Shown in pieces: positions 25,952-35,010 of a stretch of DNA of 64,000 bases. A program made the position numbers and the translations under genes. The notes below the pieces were generated by a model. It saw nothing but the letters and a program-made list of their open reading frames with translations. It was not told the origin of the DNA and did not search any database. Origin of the DNA: Natronoarchaeum mannanilyticum (GTDB lineage: Archaea > Halobacteriota > Halobacteria > Halobacteriales > Natronoarchaeaceae); the NCBI RefSeq assembly GCF_039522665.1, contig NZ_BAAADV010000001.1, positions 1,135,226 through 1,199,225 on the forward strand, read 5' to 3'. The number at the start of each line of letters is the position of its first letter. Position 1 is the stretch's first letter.

Positions 25952-26668
25952 ATGATCGAGACCGAAGTTCGGGACGACGTTCGGACGGTGCGGCTGACCC
26001 GACCGGAGCGTCGGAACGCGCTGACGCCGGCGGCGCTCGACGAGCTCGCCGCGGCGATCGAGGACGCCGACGAGCCCGTGGTGTACCTGGCCGGCGCGGG
26101 GTCGGCGTTCTGTGCCGGCGCGGATCTCGACGCCGTGGCCGACCTCGACGACGAAGAGCGCGCTCGGGCGTTCGCCCGGCGAGGCCAGCGCGTCGCGCGG
26201 ACGATCGAGACGGCCGAGAGCGCAGTCGTGGCCGGGATCGACGGGGCGGCGCGGGGCGGCGGCGTCGAGCTCGCGCTGGCCTGCGACGTGCGCGTCGCGA
26301 CGCCCGCGGCGACGTTCGCCGAGCCCGGCGTCACGTTCGGGCTGTTCGGGGCCTGGGGCGGCACCGTTCGCTTGCCGGAGGTCGTCGGGCTCGGCGACGC
26401 GATGGACGTGGCGCTGTCCGGGCGCGTGCTCGACGCCGACGAGGCCCTGCGCGCGGGGCTCGTCTCGCGCGTCGTCGACGAACCCTACGCCGTCGCCGAC
26501 GAGCTCGCGGGCAACGATCACGCGGCCGTGCGCGCGGTGAAGGCGCGACTTCGCGACGACGCCGATCGCGAGACGCGAGAACGGGAGGAGGCCGACGCGT
26601 TCGCGGAACTCGCCGTCGAGCGGGCGGGAACGCGGAACGAGGACTCGCGCGGACGCGAGGAGAACTGA
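25952..26668 (+). CDS. Enoyl-CoA hydratase/isomerase family protein
   Basis: 238 residues of crotonase fold. The oxyanion-hole segments AGSAFCAGADLDAVADL and AARGGGVELALACDVRVATPAATFAEPGVTFGLFGAWGG are clear. One catalytic glutamate is expected near AEPGVTFG. The C-terminal helix domain is shorter than usual and ends in a charged tail (NEDSRGREEN). It may hydrate enoyl-CoA in fatty-acid or amino-acid breakdown; the substrate is not visible. ATG 25952 is the start. Confidence 0.9.
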   Translation: MIETEVRDDVRTVRLTRPERRNALTPAALDELAAAIEDADEPVVYLAGAGSAFCAGADLDAVADLDDEERARAFARRGQRVARTIETAESAVVAGIDGAARGGGVELALACDVRVATPAATFAEPGVTFGLFGAWGGTVRLPEVVGLGDAMDVALSGRVLDADEALRAGLVSRVVDEPYAVADELAGNDHAAVRAVKARLRDDADRETREREEADAFAELAVERAGTRNEDSRGREEN

Positions 26669-26776
26669 GGCGGCCGTCGAGAGTGGTGGTTGTCGAGCGG
26701 CAGCTGTCGGTCGCGGCGGTGTCGTCCGCGGCAGAGAGCCGACAGCTTTGATACGGCGAAGCACCCAGTCGGTAGC

Positions 26777-27457
26777 ATGCCCGACTGCGACTACTGCGAC
26801 GACTCGTTTGCCGACGAGTCGTCGTATCTCGATCACCTGAAGTCCGATCACCGCGGCGAGCTCGGAGCGATCGACCGCCGCCGGATCGACGCCGACGACG
26901 ATGACGAGGGGGGGCGCGACCTGGCGCTGTACGCCGTCGGCATCATCGGCGTCGCGCTGATCGCCGGCCTTCTCACCTACGTCGTCATCTCGGGAGCGCT
27001 CGGCGGCGGGGGCGGCGACGGCGAGCTCGGTCAACAGGGGGCGGCGCCGAACCCGCCCGGCTTCGACCTCGGGCCCGCCGGCGAAGATCAGGTATACCAG
27101 CCGTACGGACAGACGCACTACCACGGCGAGATCAGCGTGACCGTCGGCGGCCAGGAAATCGACTTTACTCGGTCGGCGTTCCAGCATCCCGCCGCCAGCC
27201 CGGCGTTCCACTTCGAGCGGGGCGAGGCGCGCTGGCACGGCCACGCCAACGGCGTCACGCTGGAGTACGCCCTCGAGACGACGGCCTTCGGCGTCACCGA
27301 GAACACGTTCTACTACGACGGGACGCTGTACGACGGCAGCGAGGACGGGACGACCGTGCGCTACGAAGTCAACGGCGAGACGGTCGACCCCGAGACGTAC
27401 GTGCTCGAGGAGAACGACTACATCGAGGTCGTGGCGACGAACGAGTCGAGCGGCTGA
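26777..27457 (+). CDS. Membrane-anchored protein with N-terminal C2H2 zinc finger
   Basis: 226 residues. Residues 4-25 form a C2H2-like finger (CDYCDDSFADESSYLDHLKSDH read as C4, C7, H20, H25). An acidic linker leads to one transmembrane helix (LALYAVGIIGVALIAGLLTYVVI) and a Gly-rich spacer. The outside domain has histidines in HYHGEISVTV, FQHPAASPAFHF and RWHGHANGV. This gives a cytoplasmic zinc finger joined to an extracytoplasmic domain that could itself bind metal. Function unknown. Start ATG 26777. Confidence 0.8.
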   Translation: MPDCDYCDDSFADESSYLDHLKSDHRGELGAIDRRRIDADDDDEGGRDLALYAVGIIGVALIAGLLTYVVISGALGGGGGDGELGQQGAAPNPPGFDLGPAGEDQVYQPYGQTHYHGEISVTVGGQEIDFTRSAFQHPAASPAFHFERGEARWHGHANGVTLEYALETTAFGVTENTFYYDGTLYDGSEDGTTVRYEVNGETVDPETYVLEENDYIEVVATNESSG

Positions 27458-27503
27458 CGGATCGCGGCGGACGGATCGGCGACCGACGAACCGACCGAGT
27501 AAC

Positions 27504-28292
27504 TCAGCGCTCGGGCGACGGCGGCATCGCGCGCTTGTGGGCGCTGCGCTCGTACATCGCCCGGACGCGATCGACAGTTTCGACGTCGACGTCGACCAGC
27601 CGCGCGGTCGCCGTCGCGGGGACGTCGCCGTCGATATGCAGCGCCAGAATCGGATCGAGCGTGTCGTACGCGATTCCGAGCTCGCCTTCGTCGGTCTGGC
27701 CGCTCCAGAGGCCCGCCGTCGGCGGCTTCTCGACGAGATCGTCGGGGACGCCGACGGCGCGGGCGAGCTGGCGCACCTGCTGCTTGTAGAGGTTGCCGAT
27801 CGGGTGACAGTCGACGGCGCCGTCGCCGTACTTCGTGTAGTACCCCACCAGCGCCTCGCTCCGGTTGCCGGTGCCCAGCACCAGCTGATCCTCGTGGTTC
27901 GCGACGAGGTAGTTGAGCACAGCTCGCGTCCGCGCGCGAGCGTTGCCGACAGCCGTCTCGTCGCCCTCGCTGTCGGGGTAGGCGTCGACGAACCGCTCGA
28001 CGATCGGCTGGATCTCGATCACGTCGTACTCGATGCCGAGATCGCTGGCCACGCGCTCGGCGTCGCTCATGTTGTCCTCGCGGCTGACCGTCCCGGGCAT
28101 CACGAGCCCGCGCAGCCCGTCCTCGCCGAGCGCCTCGACTGTGAGGTGCGCGGTGAGCGTGCTGTCGATGCCGCCCGAGAGCCCCAGCACGGCGCCGTCT
28201 GCGCCCGCGGCGTCGACCCGGTCGGCGATGAACTCCGTAATGTGCTCGCGCCGAATCGCGAGCTCTTCTTCGGAGAAGCGTAGGTCCACCAT
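27504..28292 (-). CDS. nadE: NAD+ synthetase
   Basis: Final step of NAD synthesis, amidating deamido-NAD with ATP. 262 residues. The ATP-pyrophosphatase P-loop reads LGLSGGIDSTL; VLGTGNRSEALVGYYTKYGDG and HPIGNLYKQQVRQLA are family blocks. No glutaminase domain is present, so ammonia is used directly, as in other short archaeal enzymes. ATG 28292 is preferred over the GTG one codon earlier. Confidence 0.95.
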   Translation of the reverse strand: MVDLRFSEEELAIRREHITEFIADRVDAAGADGAVLGLSGGIDSTLTAHLTVEALGEDGLRGLVMPGTVSREDNMSDAERVASDLGIEYDVIEIQPIVERFVDAYPDSEGDETAVGNARARTRAVLNYLVANHEDQLVLGTGNRSEALVGYYTKYGDGAVDCHPIGNLYKQQVRQLARAVGVPDDLVEKPPTAGLWSGQTDEGELGIAYDTLDPILALHIDGDVPATATARLVDVDVETVDRVRAMYERSAHKRAMPPSPER

Positions 28293-28448
28293 CACGCCGG
28301 AATTGGTGCGTGATCGTCTAATAGCTGTTCGTTTCGCGCAAATATCGGAGTCGTCTGAGCGCCAAACGTGCGTGATTCTCGAAGTCCTTGGAGGGGCTCA
28401 AAGGTACGTCCGCCAGGATTTACGGGCATCGAGTCGGATTATTATAGT

Positions 28449-28655
28449 ATGGATCCGGACGCGCAACGGACGGTCGCGGCCTGGGCGGTGCTCCTGCTCG
28501 GGGGCGTCGGCTGCGGCGTCATGTTTACGCTACTCGAGGGTGCTGACGCCGGCTCGGTGCTCAGAACGTACGCATTCGGAATCGCAATCGCGGTCGCCGC
28601 CGGCACGGTGCCACTTCCCGGTAGCCTCGACCGTTTGCATCCGCTCGGGGACTGA
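28449..28655 (+). CDS. Small two-helix membrane protein
   Basis: 68 residues: MDPDAQRTVAAWAVLLLGGVGCGVMFTLL forms the first helix and YAFGIAIAVAAGTVPLPG the second. No family recognised. A TATA-like ATTATTATAG lies only a few bases before the ATG, which fits badly with a leaderless start there. The true promoter or start may differ. Confidence 0.5.
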   Translation: MDPDAQRTVAAWAVLLLGGVGCGVMFTLLEGADAGSVLRTYAFGIAIAVAAGTVPLPGSLDRLHPLGD

Positions 28656-28714
28656 CGATCGGCCGACGGAAGCGCTACGTTCAAGTGCGGGCATCTTCAA
28701 GCAGTTTCTACGCT

Positions 28715-28846
28715 GCGCGAGCGCGCCGGTGGTGAGCAGACCGAAGGTCTGCGATCCTCGGCGCGAGTGAGCAAAGCGAACGAGCGCCGGTGTTGAGACG
28801 GACGAAGTCCGTCGATGCACGGCGCATGAGGAACGACGTGACGAAT
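28715..28846 (+). repeat. Two tandem tRNA-Gly-leader-like repeats with GAA-loop hairpins
   Basis: Two imperfect units of about 64 bases precede tRNA-Gly. Each begins like the tRNA's own 5' end (GCGCCGGTGGT or GCGCCGGTGTT, near 28719 and 28781). Each continues into a perfect hairpin with a GAA loop (CAGACC-GAA-GGTCTG, then GACGGAC-GAA-GTCCGTC) and into CGGCGC, which can pair with the next GCGCCG. No gene overlaps them. Confidence 0.6.
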
Positions 28847-28917
28847 GCGCCGGTGGTCTAGTGGTAGGACATGAGCTTCCCAAGCTCATAGCCCGGGTTC
28901 AATTCCCGGCCGGCGCA
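28847..28917 (+). tRNA. tRNA-Gly (anticodon CCC)
   Basis: Acceptor arms GCGCCGG and CCGGCGC pair perfectly, followed by discriminator A. The anticodon arm TGAGC-TTCCCAA-GCTCA gives anticodon CCC (Gly, codon GGG). The T arm is CCGGG-TTCAATT-CCCGG. No intron. Its last 24 bases recur downstream at 29021-29044. Confidence 0.95.
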
Positions 28918-29225
28918 TTTCTCGGTCCGAACGGACGTGAGGACCGTGTATGCGGAACGGAGGGAATTGAATCACGCGAGTCGCAGCGCGCGAACGGAGT
29001 GAGCGCGACCGTCTCGCAGTCGGGTTCAATTCCCGGCCGGCGCACTTCTGCGAGGTCGTCGCGAACGAAGTGAGCGATTGCTCGAAGCGACTCGCCGCTT
29101 CGGTGAACGGGCGCGCAGAGCTGTGTACGCGGAACGGGGACTGAGACAGGCCACGAAGCAAGGCTGGATAGCTGGCGGCAAAATCATAGCCGCTTTGTGT
29201 CTCACACGGCTGTAGTCGGGTAAGA
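28918..29225. other. Intergenic region after tRNA-Gly with att-like scars
   Basis: This 308-bp stretch has no convincing gene. It contains a perfect second copy of the tRNA-Gly 3' end at 29021-29044 and a shorter inverted piece of the T-loop (GGGAATTGAA at 28962-28971). It also has short hairpins around GCGCGAACGGAGTGAGCGCG. The end serves as the proC promoter region. Confidence 0.6.
29021..29044 (+). repeat. 24-bp copy of the tRNA-Gly 3' end (possible att scar)
   Basis: Identical over 24 bases to 28894-28917, covering most of the T arm and the whole 3' acceptor strand. The copies are separated by 103 bases. Such direct repeats of a tRNA 3' end are what integrases leave on each side of an inserted element. 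No integrase gene remains here, so at most a shrunken relic is present. Confidence 0.65.
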
Positions 29226-30002
29226 ATGGTACACGTCAGCGTCATCGGATGCGGAAACATGGGGAGCGCCCTCATTCGGGGACTCTCGAGAACCGGCAAT
29301 CACACGATCACGGCCTGCGACGTCGACGAATCCGCGCTCGACGCGGTCGACGAGTACTGCGCGACGACCACGACTGATCTCGCGACCGCGGCCGAGGCGC
29401 CGGTCGTGTTCGTCGTCGTCAAACCCGATCTGACGGCGGCGATCGTCGACGACCTCGATCTCGCGGACGACCAGACGCTCGTCTCGATCGCCGCGGGCGT
29501 CTCGACCGACGCGCTCGAACCGCGGACGGACGCCCGCGTCGTGCGCGTCATGCCGAACCTCGCAGCCGCGACGGGAGACATGGCGGCGGCCGTCGCCGGC
29601 GACGAGCTCACCGACGACGTCGTCGAACTGCTCGACGACGCCGGCGTGTTCGTCGAGATCGACGAGGACCGGATGCACACCTCGACCGCGGTCAACGGGA
29701 GCGGCCCCGCCTTCGTCTTCTACCTGATCAAGGCGATGATGGACGCGGGCGTCGACAGCGGATTGAACCCCGACGAGGCGAAGGTCCTCGCCGCACAGAC
29801 GTTCAAGGGCGCCGCCGAGACGGTGCTTCGCTCGGATGAATCCATCGACCAGCTCATCGAGGACGTCTGTTCGCCGAAAGGAACGACCATCGAAGGAATG
29901 GAAGTGCTTCGAGAGAGCACCGTCGACGAGGCGGTCGCGGACGCCGTCGCCGCCGCGGAGCGGCGATCCGAGGAACTAGCCGGGGAGGCCGACGATGAGT
30001 GA
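29226..30002 (+). CDS. proC: Pyrroline-5-carboxylate reductase
   Basis: Last step of proline synthesis, reducing pyrroline-5-carboxylate with NAD(P)H. 258 residues. N-terminal dinucleotide fold [17 protein letters not shown], then [22 protein letters not shown] and the C-terminal signature [21 protein letters not shown] ... [14 protein letters not shown]. First gene of proC-proB-proA; its end overlaps proB by 8 bases. Confidence 0.97.
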   Translation: MVHVSVIGCGNMGSALIRGLSRTGNHTITACDVDESALDAVDEYCATTTTDLATAAEAPVVFVVVKPDLTAAIVDDLDLADDQTLVSIAAGVSTDALEPRTDARVVRVMPNLAAATGDMAAAVAGDELTDDVVELLDDAGVFVEIDEDRMHTSTAVNGSGPAFVFYLIKAMMDAGVDSGLNPDEAKVLAAQTFKGAAETVLRSDESIDQLIEDVCSPKGTTIEGMEVLRESTVDEAVADAVAAAERRSEELAGEADDE

Positions 30003-30858
30003 GACGTTCGAGCTGACCGAGACCGTCGATTCGGACGCCGTCGACGAGGCTCGCGAGCTCGCGGCGAGTGCCGAACTGGTCGTCGTCAAGGCGGGGACGA
30101 ACTCGCTGACCGACGAGCAGTCGAATCTCGACGAGGCGAAGGTGAACAAGCTCGTCGAGGACGTGATGGATCTCCGCCGACAGGGCAAGCAGGTCCTGCT
30201 CGTCTCGTCCGGCGCGGTCGGCGCGGGGAAGGGGCTGGTCGACCTGACCGACGAGACGGTCGAGGAGTCCCAGGCGCTGTCGACGGTGGGCCAGTCCCAG
30301 CTCATGCGCCAGTACACGGAGAGCTTCGAGCGGTTCGACCAGACCGTCGCACAGCTCCTCCTGACGGAGAACGACCTCGACGATCCCGACCGGTTCACCA
30401 ACTTCACGAACACCGTCGAGACGCTGCTCGAGTGGGACATCGTGCCGATCATCAACGAGAACGACGCCGTCGCGACCGAGGAGCTTCGCATCGGCGACAA
30501 CGACATGCTGTCGTCGTCGGTCGCGATCGGCGTCGAGGCGGACCTGCTGGTCACGCTCACGGACGTCGACGGCGTGTACACGGGGAACCCGAAGCACGAT
30601 CCCTCGGCCGAGCGCATCGACGCCGTCGGGAGCAACTACGGGGCGGTCCAGGAGCTCGTCACCGAGAGTTCGTCGGAGTCGTTCGGCGGCATCCAGACGA
30701 AAGTGTCCGGCGCGCGCTCCGCGAGCGAGCACGGCATCCCGGCGATCATCGCAAAGTCTACCGAGGACGACGTGTTAGACAAGATCAGCGCCGAGAAGAC
30801 GGTCGGGACGCTGTTCGTCCCGATAAACAACAAGGGAGATCACGAGGACGATGACTGA
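29995..30858 (+). CDS. proB: Glutamate 5-kinase
   Basis: First step of proline synthesis, phosphorylating glutamate. 287 residues of amino-acid kinase fold: [51 protein letters not shown] and [17 protein letters not shown]. The C-terminal PUA domain of many bacterial enzymes is missing, as in other short archaeal forms. Feedback control by proline may therefore differ. It overlaps proC and proA by 8 bases on each side, indicating coupled translation. Confidence 0.96.
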   Translation: MSETFELTETVDSDAVDEARELAASAELVVVKAGTNSLTDEQSNLDEAKVNKLVEDVMDLRRQGKQVLLVSSGAVGAGKGLVDLTDETVEESQALSTVGQSQLMRQYTESFERFDQTVAQLLLTENDLDDPDRFTNFTNTVETLLEWDIVPIINENDAVATEELRIGDNDMLSSSVAIGVEADLLVTLTDVDGVYTGNPKHDPSAERIDAVGSNYGAVQELVTESSSESFGGIQTKVSGARSASEHGIPAIIAKSTEDDVLDKISAEKTVGTLFVPINNKGDHEDDD

Positions 30859-32182
30859 GAAATCGACCGAAGCCAAAGTGGAGGAGGCACAGACGGCCGC
30901 GCTGCGGATCGCGGGGCTATCCGACGAGGCGCGAGCGGACGCGCTGGAGTCGATCGCGGACGCGATCGACGCGAACCGCGAGGAGATCCTCGCGGCGAAC
31001 GAAAAAGACGTCGCCGAGGCCGAACAGCTCCTCGAAGCCGGGGAGTACACGCAGGCGCTCGTCGACCGGCTCGAGCTCTCGCCCTCGAAACTGGAGAGTA
31101 TCGCGGAGATGGTTCGGAGCGTCGCCGACCAGGAGGATCCGCTCGGGAAGACCCAGACGGCCCGGGAGCTCGACGAGGATCTGGAGCTGTACAAGAACAC
31201 CGTTCCCATCGGCGTCGTCGGGACGATCTTCGAGTCCAGGCCCGACGCGCTCGTCCAGATCGCCGCGCTCTGCTTGCGGTCGGGGAACGCGGTGATCCTC
31301 AAGGGCGGCAGCGAGGCGAGCCACTCGAACCGCGTGCTCTTCGAGCTGATCGAGGAGGCGACGGCCGACGTGCCCGACGGCTGGGCGCAGCTCATCGAGG
31401 CGCGCGCCGACGTGGACACCGTCCTCGAAATGGACGACTCGATCGACCTCGTCATGCCGCGCGGTAGCTCCGAGTTCGTGAGCTACATCCAGGACAACAC
31501 GAGCATCCCGGTCCTCGGGCACACCGAAGGCGTCTGTCACGTCTACGTCGACGCGGACGCCGACCTCTCGATGGCGACCGACATCGCGTACGACGCGAAG
31601 GTCCAGTACCCCGCGGTGTGCAACGCCGTCGAGACGCTGCTCGTCCACGAGGACGTCGCCGAGGAGTTCCTGCCGATGATCGCCGAGCGGTACGAGGACG
31701 CCGGCGTCGAGATGCGCGGCGACGAGGCGTCGAGAGCGATCGTGCCGATGGAAGAAGCAAGCGACGCCGACTGGGAAACCGAGTACGGCGACCTCGTCGT
31801 CGCCGTCAGGGTCGTCGAGTCGCTCCGCGAGGCGACCGGCCACATCACGGCGCACGGCTCGAAACACACCGATTCGATCGTGACCGACGACTCGGATCGC
31901 GCCGCCCGGTTCATGCGGAGCCTCGACTCGGCCAGCGTGTTCCACAACGCCTCGACGCGCTTCGCCGACGGCTACCGCTACGGGCTCGGCGCCGAGGTCG
32001 GGATCAGCACCGGAAAGATCCACGCGCGCGGTCCCGTCGGCCTCGAAGGGCTCACCACGTACCAGTACTACCTCGAAGGCGACGGCCAGATCGTCGGCAC
32101 GTACGCCGGCGCCGACGCGAAACCGTTCGTCCACGAGGACTTCGACGGCTCGTGGACGCCGGGCTCGCTGTCCGACCGGTAG
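30851..32182 (+). CDS. proA: Gamma-glutamyl phosphate reductase
   Basis: Second step of proline synthesis, reducing glutamyl phosphate to the semialdehyde. 443 residues of aldehyde-dehydrogenase fold. The catalytic cysteine lies in [16 protein letters not shown], and the cofactor region in VIFKGGSE-like [13 protein letters not shown]. The end [25 protein letters not shown] is characteristic. It overlaps proB by 8 bases. Proline may matter here as both a building block and a solute. Confidence 0.97.
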   Translation: MTEKSTEAKVEEAQTAALRIAGLSDEARADALESIADAIDANREEILAANEKDVAEAEQLLEAGEYTQALVDRLELSPSKLESIAEMVRSVADQEDPLGKTQTARELDEDLELYKNTVPIGVVGTIFESRPDALVQIAALCLRSGNAVILKGGSEASHSNRVLFELIEEATADVPDGWAQLIEARADVDTVLEMDDSIDLVMPRGSSEFVSYIQDNTSIPVLGHTEGVCHVYVDADADLSMATDIAYDAKVQYPAVCNAVETLLVHEDVAEEFLPMIAERYEDAGVEMRGDEASRAIVPMEEASDADWETEYGDLVVAVRVVESLREATGHITAHGSKHTDSIVTDDSDRAARFMRSLDSASVFHNASTRFADGYRYGLGAEVGISTGKIHARGPVGLEGLTTYQYYLEGDGQIVGTYAGADAKPFVHEDFDGSWTPGSLSDR

Positions 32183-32240
32183 CCGTCGACGCGTCGGCGT
32201 GACGCCACGCTTTTGCCGTCCAGTCGACCACCTTTCGTCA

Positions 32241-32828
32241 ATGACCGACATCGACCGCGCCGCCGAAGCGATCCGAGCGGGCGAGCTCGTCGTCTACCCG
32301 ACCGAGACCGTCTACGGCCTCGGGGCCGACGCGCTGGACGCCGACGCCGTCGAGCGGGCGTTCGCGGCGAAGGGCCGCCCGCGCTCGAACCCGATGTCGC
32401 TGGGCGTGCCGGACGTCGAGACCGCCGCCGAGTACGTCGACCCGACCGAGCGCGAGCGGGCGTTCATGCGCGAGTTCCTGCCGGGCCCGGTGACGGTCGT
32501 CTGCGAGCGCCGCGAGTCGGTTCCGGACGTGCTCACCGCGGGGAAGGACCGCGTCGGGGTGCGCGTGCCGGATCACGAACTGGCCCTGGAGTTGCTGGAG
32601 GCCGTCGCTCCCACCCCGATCACCGCGACCAGCGCGAACGTCAGCGGGCGGGCGAGCGTCCTTCGATCGGAGGACCTGGACGACGAGATCCGCGAGGACG
32701 CCGCGGTCGTGCTCGACGGCGGCGAGACGGCGGGCACGGAGAGCACGGTCGTCGACGTGAGCGCCGGCACGATCCACCGGCGGGGCGCGATGGCCGACGA
32801 GATCGAGGCGTGGCTCGACGAGCACTGA
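32241..32828 (+). CDS. L-threonylcarbamoyladenylate synthase (Sua5/YrdC)
   Basis: Makes threonylcarbamoyl-AMP, which the KEOPS complex transfers to A37 of ANN-decoding tRNAs. 195 residues, the short form without a C-terminal Sua5 domain. Family blocks: VVYPTETVYGLGADAL, AAKGRPRSNPMSLGV, LPGPVTVVCERR, TATSANVSGR and GTESTVVDVS. Start ATG 32241. The KEOPS subunit Cgi121 is encoded near 63.2 kb in the same window. Confidence 0.94.
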   Translation: MTDIDRAAEAIRAGELVVYPTETVYGLGADALDADAVERAFAAKGRPRSNPMSLGVPDVETAAEYVDPTERERAFMREFLPGPVTVVCERRESVPDVLTAGKDRVGVRVPDHELALELLEAVAPTPITATSANVSGRASVLRSEDLDDEIREDAAVVLDGGETAGTESTVVDVSAGTIHRRGAMADEIEAWLDEH

Positions 32829-32835
32829 CGCCGGA

Positions 32836-32858
32836 GGCGCCGCCAAAGCGTTGGCGCC
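32836..32858. terminator. Hairpin between convergent genes
   Basis: GGCGCC-G-CCAA, loop AGCG, TTGG-CGCC pairs with one bulge between the Sua5 gene and the convergent Cas4-like gene. A 12-bp direct repeat (CGCCGGAGGCGC at 32829-32840 and 32855-32866) flanks it. It could end transcription from both sides, though no T-run follows. Confidence 0.35.
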
Positions 32859-32889
32859 GGAGGCGCTGCCATCGCCGTGCCCCCGACAG

Positions 32890-33555
32890 CTACCCGAACC
32901 CCAGCATCGAGCGTAGCGTGCGCGTCCGGACGCCGCACTGCTCGGCGTACTCGCACGAGTCGCACTTGGCGTCGTCGCGCAGCCGCGGCGGCGGGCCGTC
33001 GATCGATTCGAGGGTTCGGATCGCCTTCCTGTAGCGCGCCTTCCGACGGACCGTGAGATCGATCGCCCGGACGACGCCGTGGGTCGGGTACTCGACGTAC
33101 GCGCACTCGACCGAACGTTCACGTTCCCAGGCCAGCGCCTTGGCCGCGGCGACGGCGTGGACCGACTGGGCCTCCCAGACGCCCTGTTCGGGCGGGCTAC
33201 CGGCCGATAGCAGCGACGGACGGGGCGGATCGGCGAGAATTTTGTGGACGACGCCGCGGCACTCCCGCCCGGTCAGGAGAGCGTTGCGCTCGGCGGGCCG
33301 AGCGATGTCGTTCCAGTCGTCCAGCCGGCGTCGAGCGCGTTCGAGGTTCTCGCGGAACCTCTCGGGGGAGACTGCGATCGGCTCGTCGTCAAGAGCGCTG
33401 TCGGCCGCGTCGAATAGTTCGCGGTACCGGAACGCCAGTTCGCGGCGACGCTCGACCTCGGGCGGCGGCGATCGGTCGTCGTCGCGGCGCGCGTAGTAGA
33501 GCTTCCGGGGACAGTACGCCGCGAGCCGGAGGTCGCTGAACGCGTGGCGGGACAC
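32890..33555 (-). CDS. Cas4-like PD-(D/E)xK family protein with altered active site
   Basis: 221 residues. The four cysteines that bind the Fe-S cluster in Cas4/RecB-type nucleases are present: C15 in AAYCPRKLYYARR and C198, C201, C207 near the end. The nuclease residues look changed. The usual G-x-x-D reads RGVVH (H104 where Asp is expected) and the E-x-K reads E128-A-Q130. It may bind DNA without cutting it. No cas gene or repeat array is nearby. Haloarchaeal stand-alone Cas4-like proteins are often labelled Cas4 in databases. Alternative: a diverged active enzyme that I have aligned wrongly. Confidence 0.75.
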   Translation of the reverse strand: MSRHAFSDLRLAAYCPRKLYYARRDDDRSPPPEVERRRELAFRYRELFDAADSALDDEPIAVSPERFRENLERARRRLDDWNDIARPAERNALLTGRECRGVVHKILADPPRPSLLSAGSPPEQGVWEAQSVHAVAAAKALAWERERSVECAYVEYPTHGVVRAIDLTVRRKARYRKAIRTLESIDGPPPRLRDDAKCDSCEYAEQCGVRTRTLRSMLGFG

Positions 33556-33615
33556 GCGAGGCTCTCGCGGCGGGATCGGATTTGAATCTGCGGGCGATCG
33601 GTGGACGGAGAAAAT

Positions 33616-34218
33616 TCAGAACGAGACGTCGGTCTCCATCCCCTCGGTGGCGTCCTCGAGCCCGTCCTGCTGGACGTCTTCGGTGATGCGCTCCGAGAGG
33701 TCGGCGTCCGCGAGGATGCTGTCGAACTCGTCGCGGTAGCGGTCGTTGGCCTGACGGGACTCGTTTTCGGCCTCGACGACCCGACGGTAGCGTCGGACCG
33801 TGGACTCGCTGACGTCGAAGCGCTCGGCGAGGTCGGCCGTCGAGGCGTCGTCGGCGAGCGCCCGCCGAAACGCGTCGAACTCGAAGGGAGCGTCGGTGTC
33901 CCGGTCGCGCACGAGGTGCAGGTCGAGCCGGGACCGGACGACCGTCGTGCGCGATGCGTCGAGCGCACGGGCGATTTCGGCGTCCGAGTCGCCGTCGTAG
34001 AACCGCTCGACGAGCTCGCAGAGCTGCTCGGTCGAGAGATCGGTCTCGAACTCGTAGCGCTCGCGCATGCTCTCGATCACCCCCTCGACCCGCTCGTCGA
34101 CGTCCTCGCGGTCGGCGTCCGCGAGCGAGCCCCGCGTGTCCTCCTGAGACTCCGTGACGGTGTCTTCGTCCGTCACGTCGATGAATATGTCGCGGAGCTC
34201 CTCGGTCTTCTCGTCCAT
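33616..34218 (-). CDS. HTH protein of the conditioned-medium-induced protein 4 type
   Basis: 200 residues, very acidic. Two helix-turn-helix-like segments are visible: DGDSDAEIARALDASRTTVVRSRLDLHLV and DASTADLAERFDVSESTVRRYRRVVEAENE. It resembles the haloarchaeal protein named conditioned medium-induced protein 4, first noted in a density-dependent response; this is from memory. DNA binding is likely; targets unknown. A TATA-like TTTTTTAC at 34246-34253 precedes ATG 34218 by 28-35 bases (leaderless). Confidence 0.78.
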   Translation of the reverse strand: MDEKTEELRDIFIDVTDEDTVTESQEDTRGSLADADREDVDERVEGVIESMRERYEFETDLSTEQLCELVERFYDGDSDAEIARALDASRTTVVRSRLDLHLVRDRDTDAPFEFDAFRRALADDASTADLAERFDVSESTVRRYRRVVEAENESRQANDRYRDEFDSILADADLSERITEDVQQDGLEDATEGMETDVSF

Positions 34219-34395
34219 CGGTACGGTACGTATCAACGTGAGGGAGTAAAAAACCTTGTTGACGATAGACCGTCAGGACGGCGCGGCGACGGCCCGGTGG
34301 CGGAACCGCGGCGCCAGCGGGACGCAAGCGGGGACGGCGCCGGCGGCGAATCGTTTGCGTAAACCGTAGCGTTCTTCGTGGTTGACGTAGATGCC

Positions 34396-35010
34396 ATGGG
34401 CATGCAACAGACGGACGAGCAAGTCGATATAGTCGACGAGGAGCACGTCGTCGGACTGAGCGGCGCGGCGCTGTTCGCGGCGCTGACCGGGGCGCTCGCG
34501 TATCTCTCGATTCCGTACCCGCTCTCGCCTGCGCCGGTGACCCTGCAGGTGCTCGGCGTGTTTCTCACCGCCACGTTTCTGGGCGCGAAGTGGGGCGGCG
34601 TCTCGGCGGTGCTGTACGTCCAGGCCGGCGCGCTCGGCGCGCCGATCTTCGCCGGCGGCGGCGCCGGGCTCGGAACGCTGCTGGGACCGACCGGCGGCTA
34701 CCTCTGGTCGTACCCGATCGCGGTCGCGCTCATGGGGTGGCTCGCGTACGGGCAACTCGGCATCGGGTCGCCCTCCGAGACCGGAACGACGCGACTGGTC
34801 GCCGCGTTAGCGGCCGGAACGCTCGTGATCTACGCGCTCGGAACGGCCCAGATGATGGTCGTCAGCGACCTGGCGATCGTCGAGGCGATCTGGGTCGGAG
34901 CGGTCGTGTTCTTCCCCGCCGAGGCCGCCAAGATCGCCGCCGCGGTCGCCGTCGTCCGGAGCGGCGCGGTCCCCGACTGGTCGGCCGAAGGGATCGCGAG
35001 TCGGCGATGA
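34396..35010 (+). CDS. bioY: Biotin transporter substrate-binding component BioY
   Basis: Membrane S-component that captures biotin for the ECF transporter. 204 residues with about six hydrophobic segments: ALFAALTGALAYLSIPYPLSPAPVTLQVLGVFLTA, GTLLGPTGGYLWSYPIAVALMGWLAYG and VEAIWVGAVVFFPAEAAKIAAAVAV are typical BioY blocks. First gene of bioY-bioM-bioN; its TGA overlaps the bioM ATG (ATGA). ATG 34396 is taken as start; ATG 34402 is close by. A TATA-like TTGCGTAAACC lies 31-41 bases upstream. Confidence 0.94.
   Translation: MGMQQTDEQVDIVDEEHVVGLSGAALFAALTGALAYLSIPYPLSPAPVTLQVLGVFLTATFLGAKWGGVSAVLYVQAGALGAPIFAGGGAGLGTLLGPTGGYLWSYPIAVALMGWLAYGQLGIGSPSETGTTRLVAALAAGTLVIYALGTAQMMVVSDLAIVEAIWVGAVVFFPAEAAKIAAAVAVVRSGAVPDWSAEGIASRR

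Noticed and set aside
32890..33555. CRISPR-Cas locus
   Set aside because: Only a Cas4-like protein is present; no repeat array or other cas gene was seen around it.
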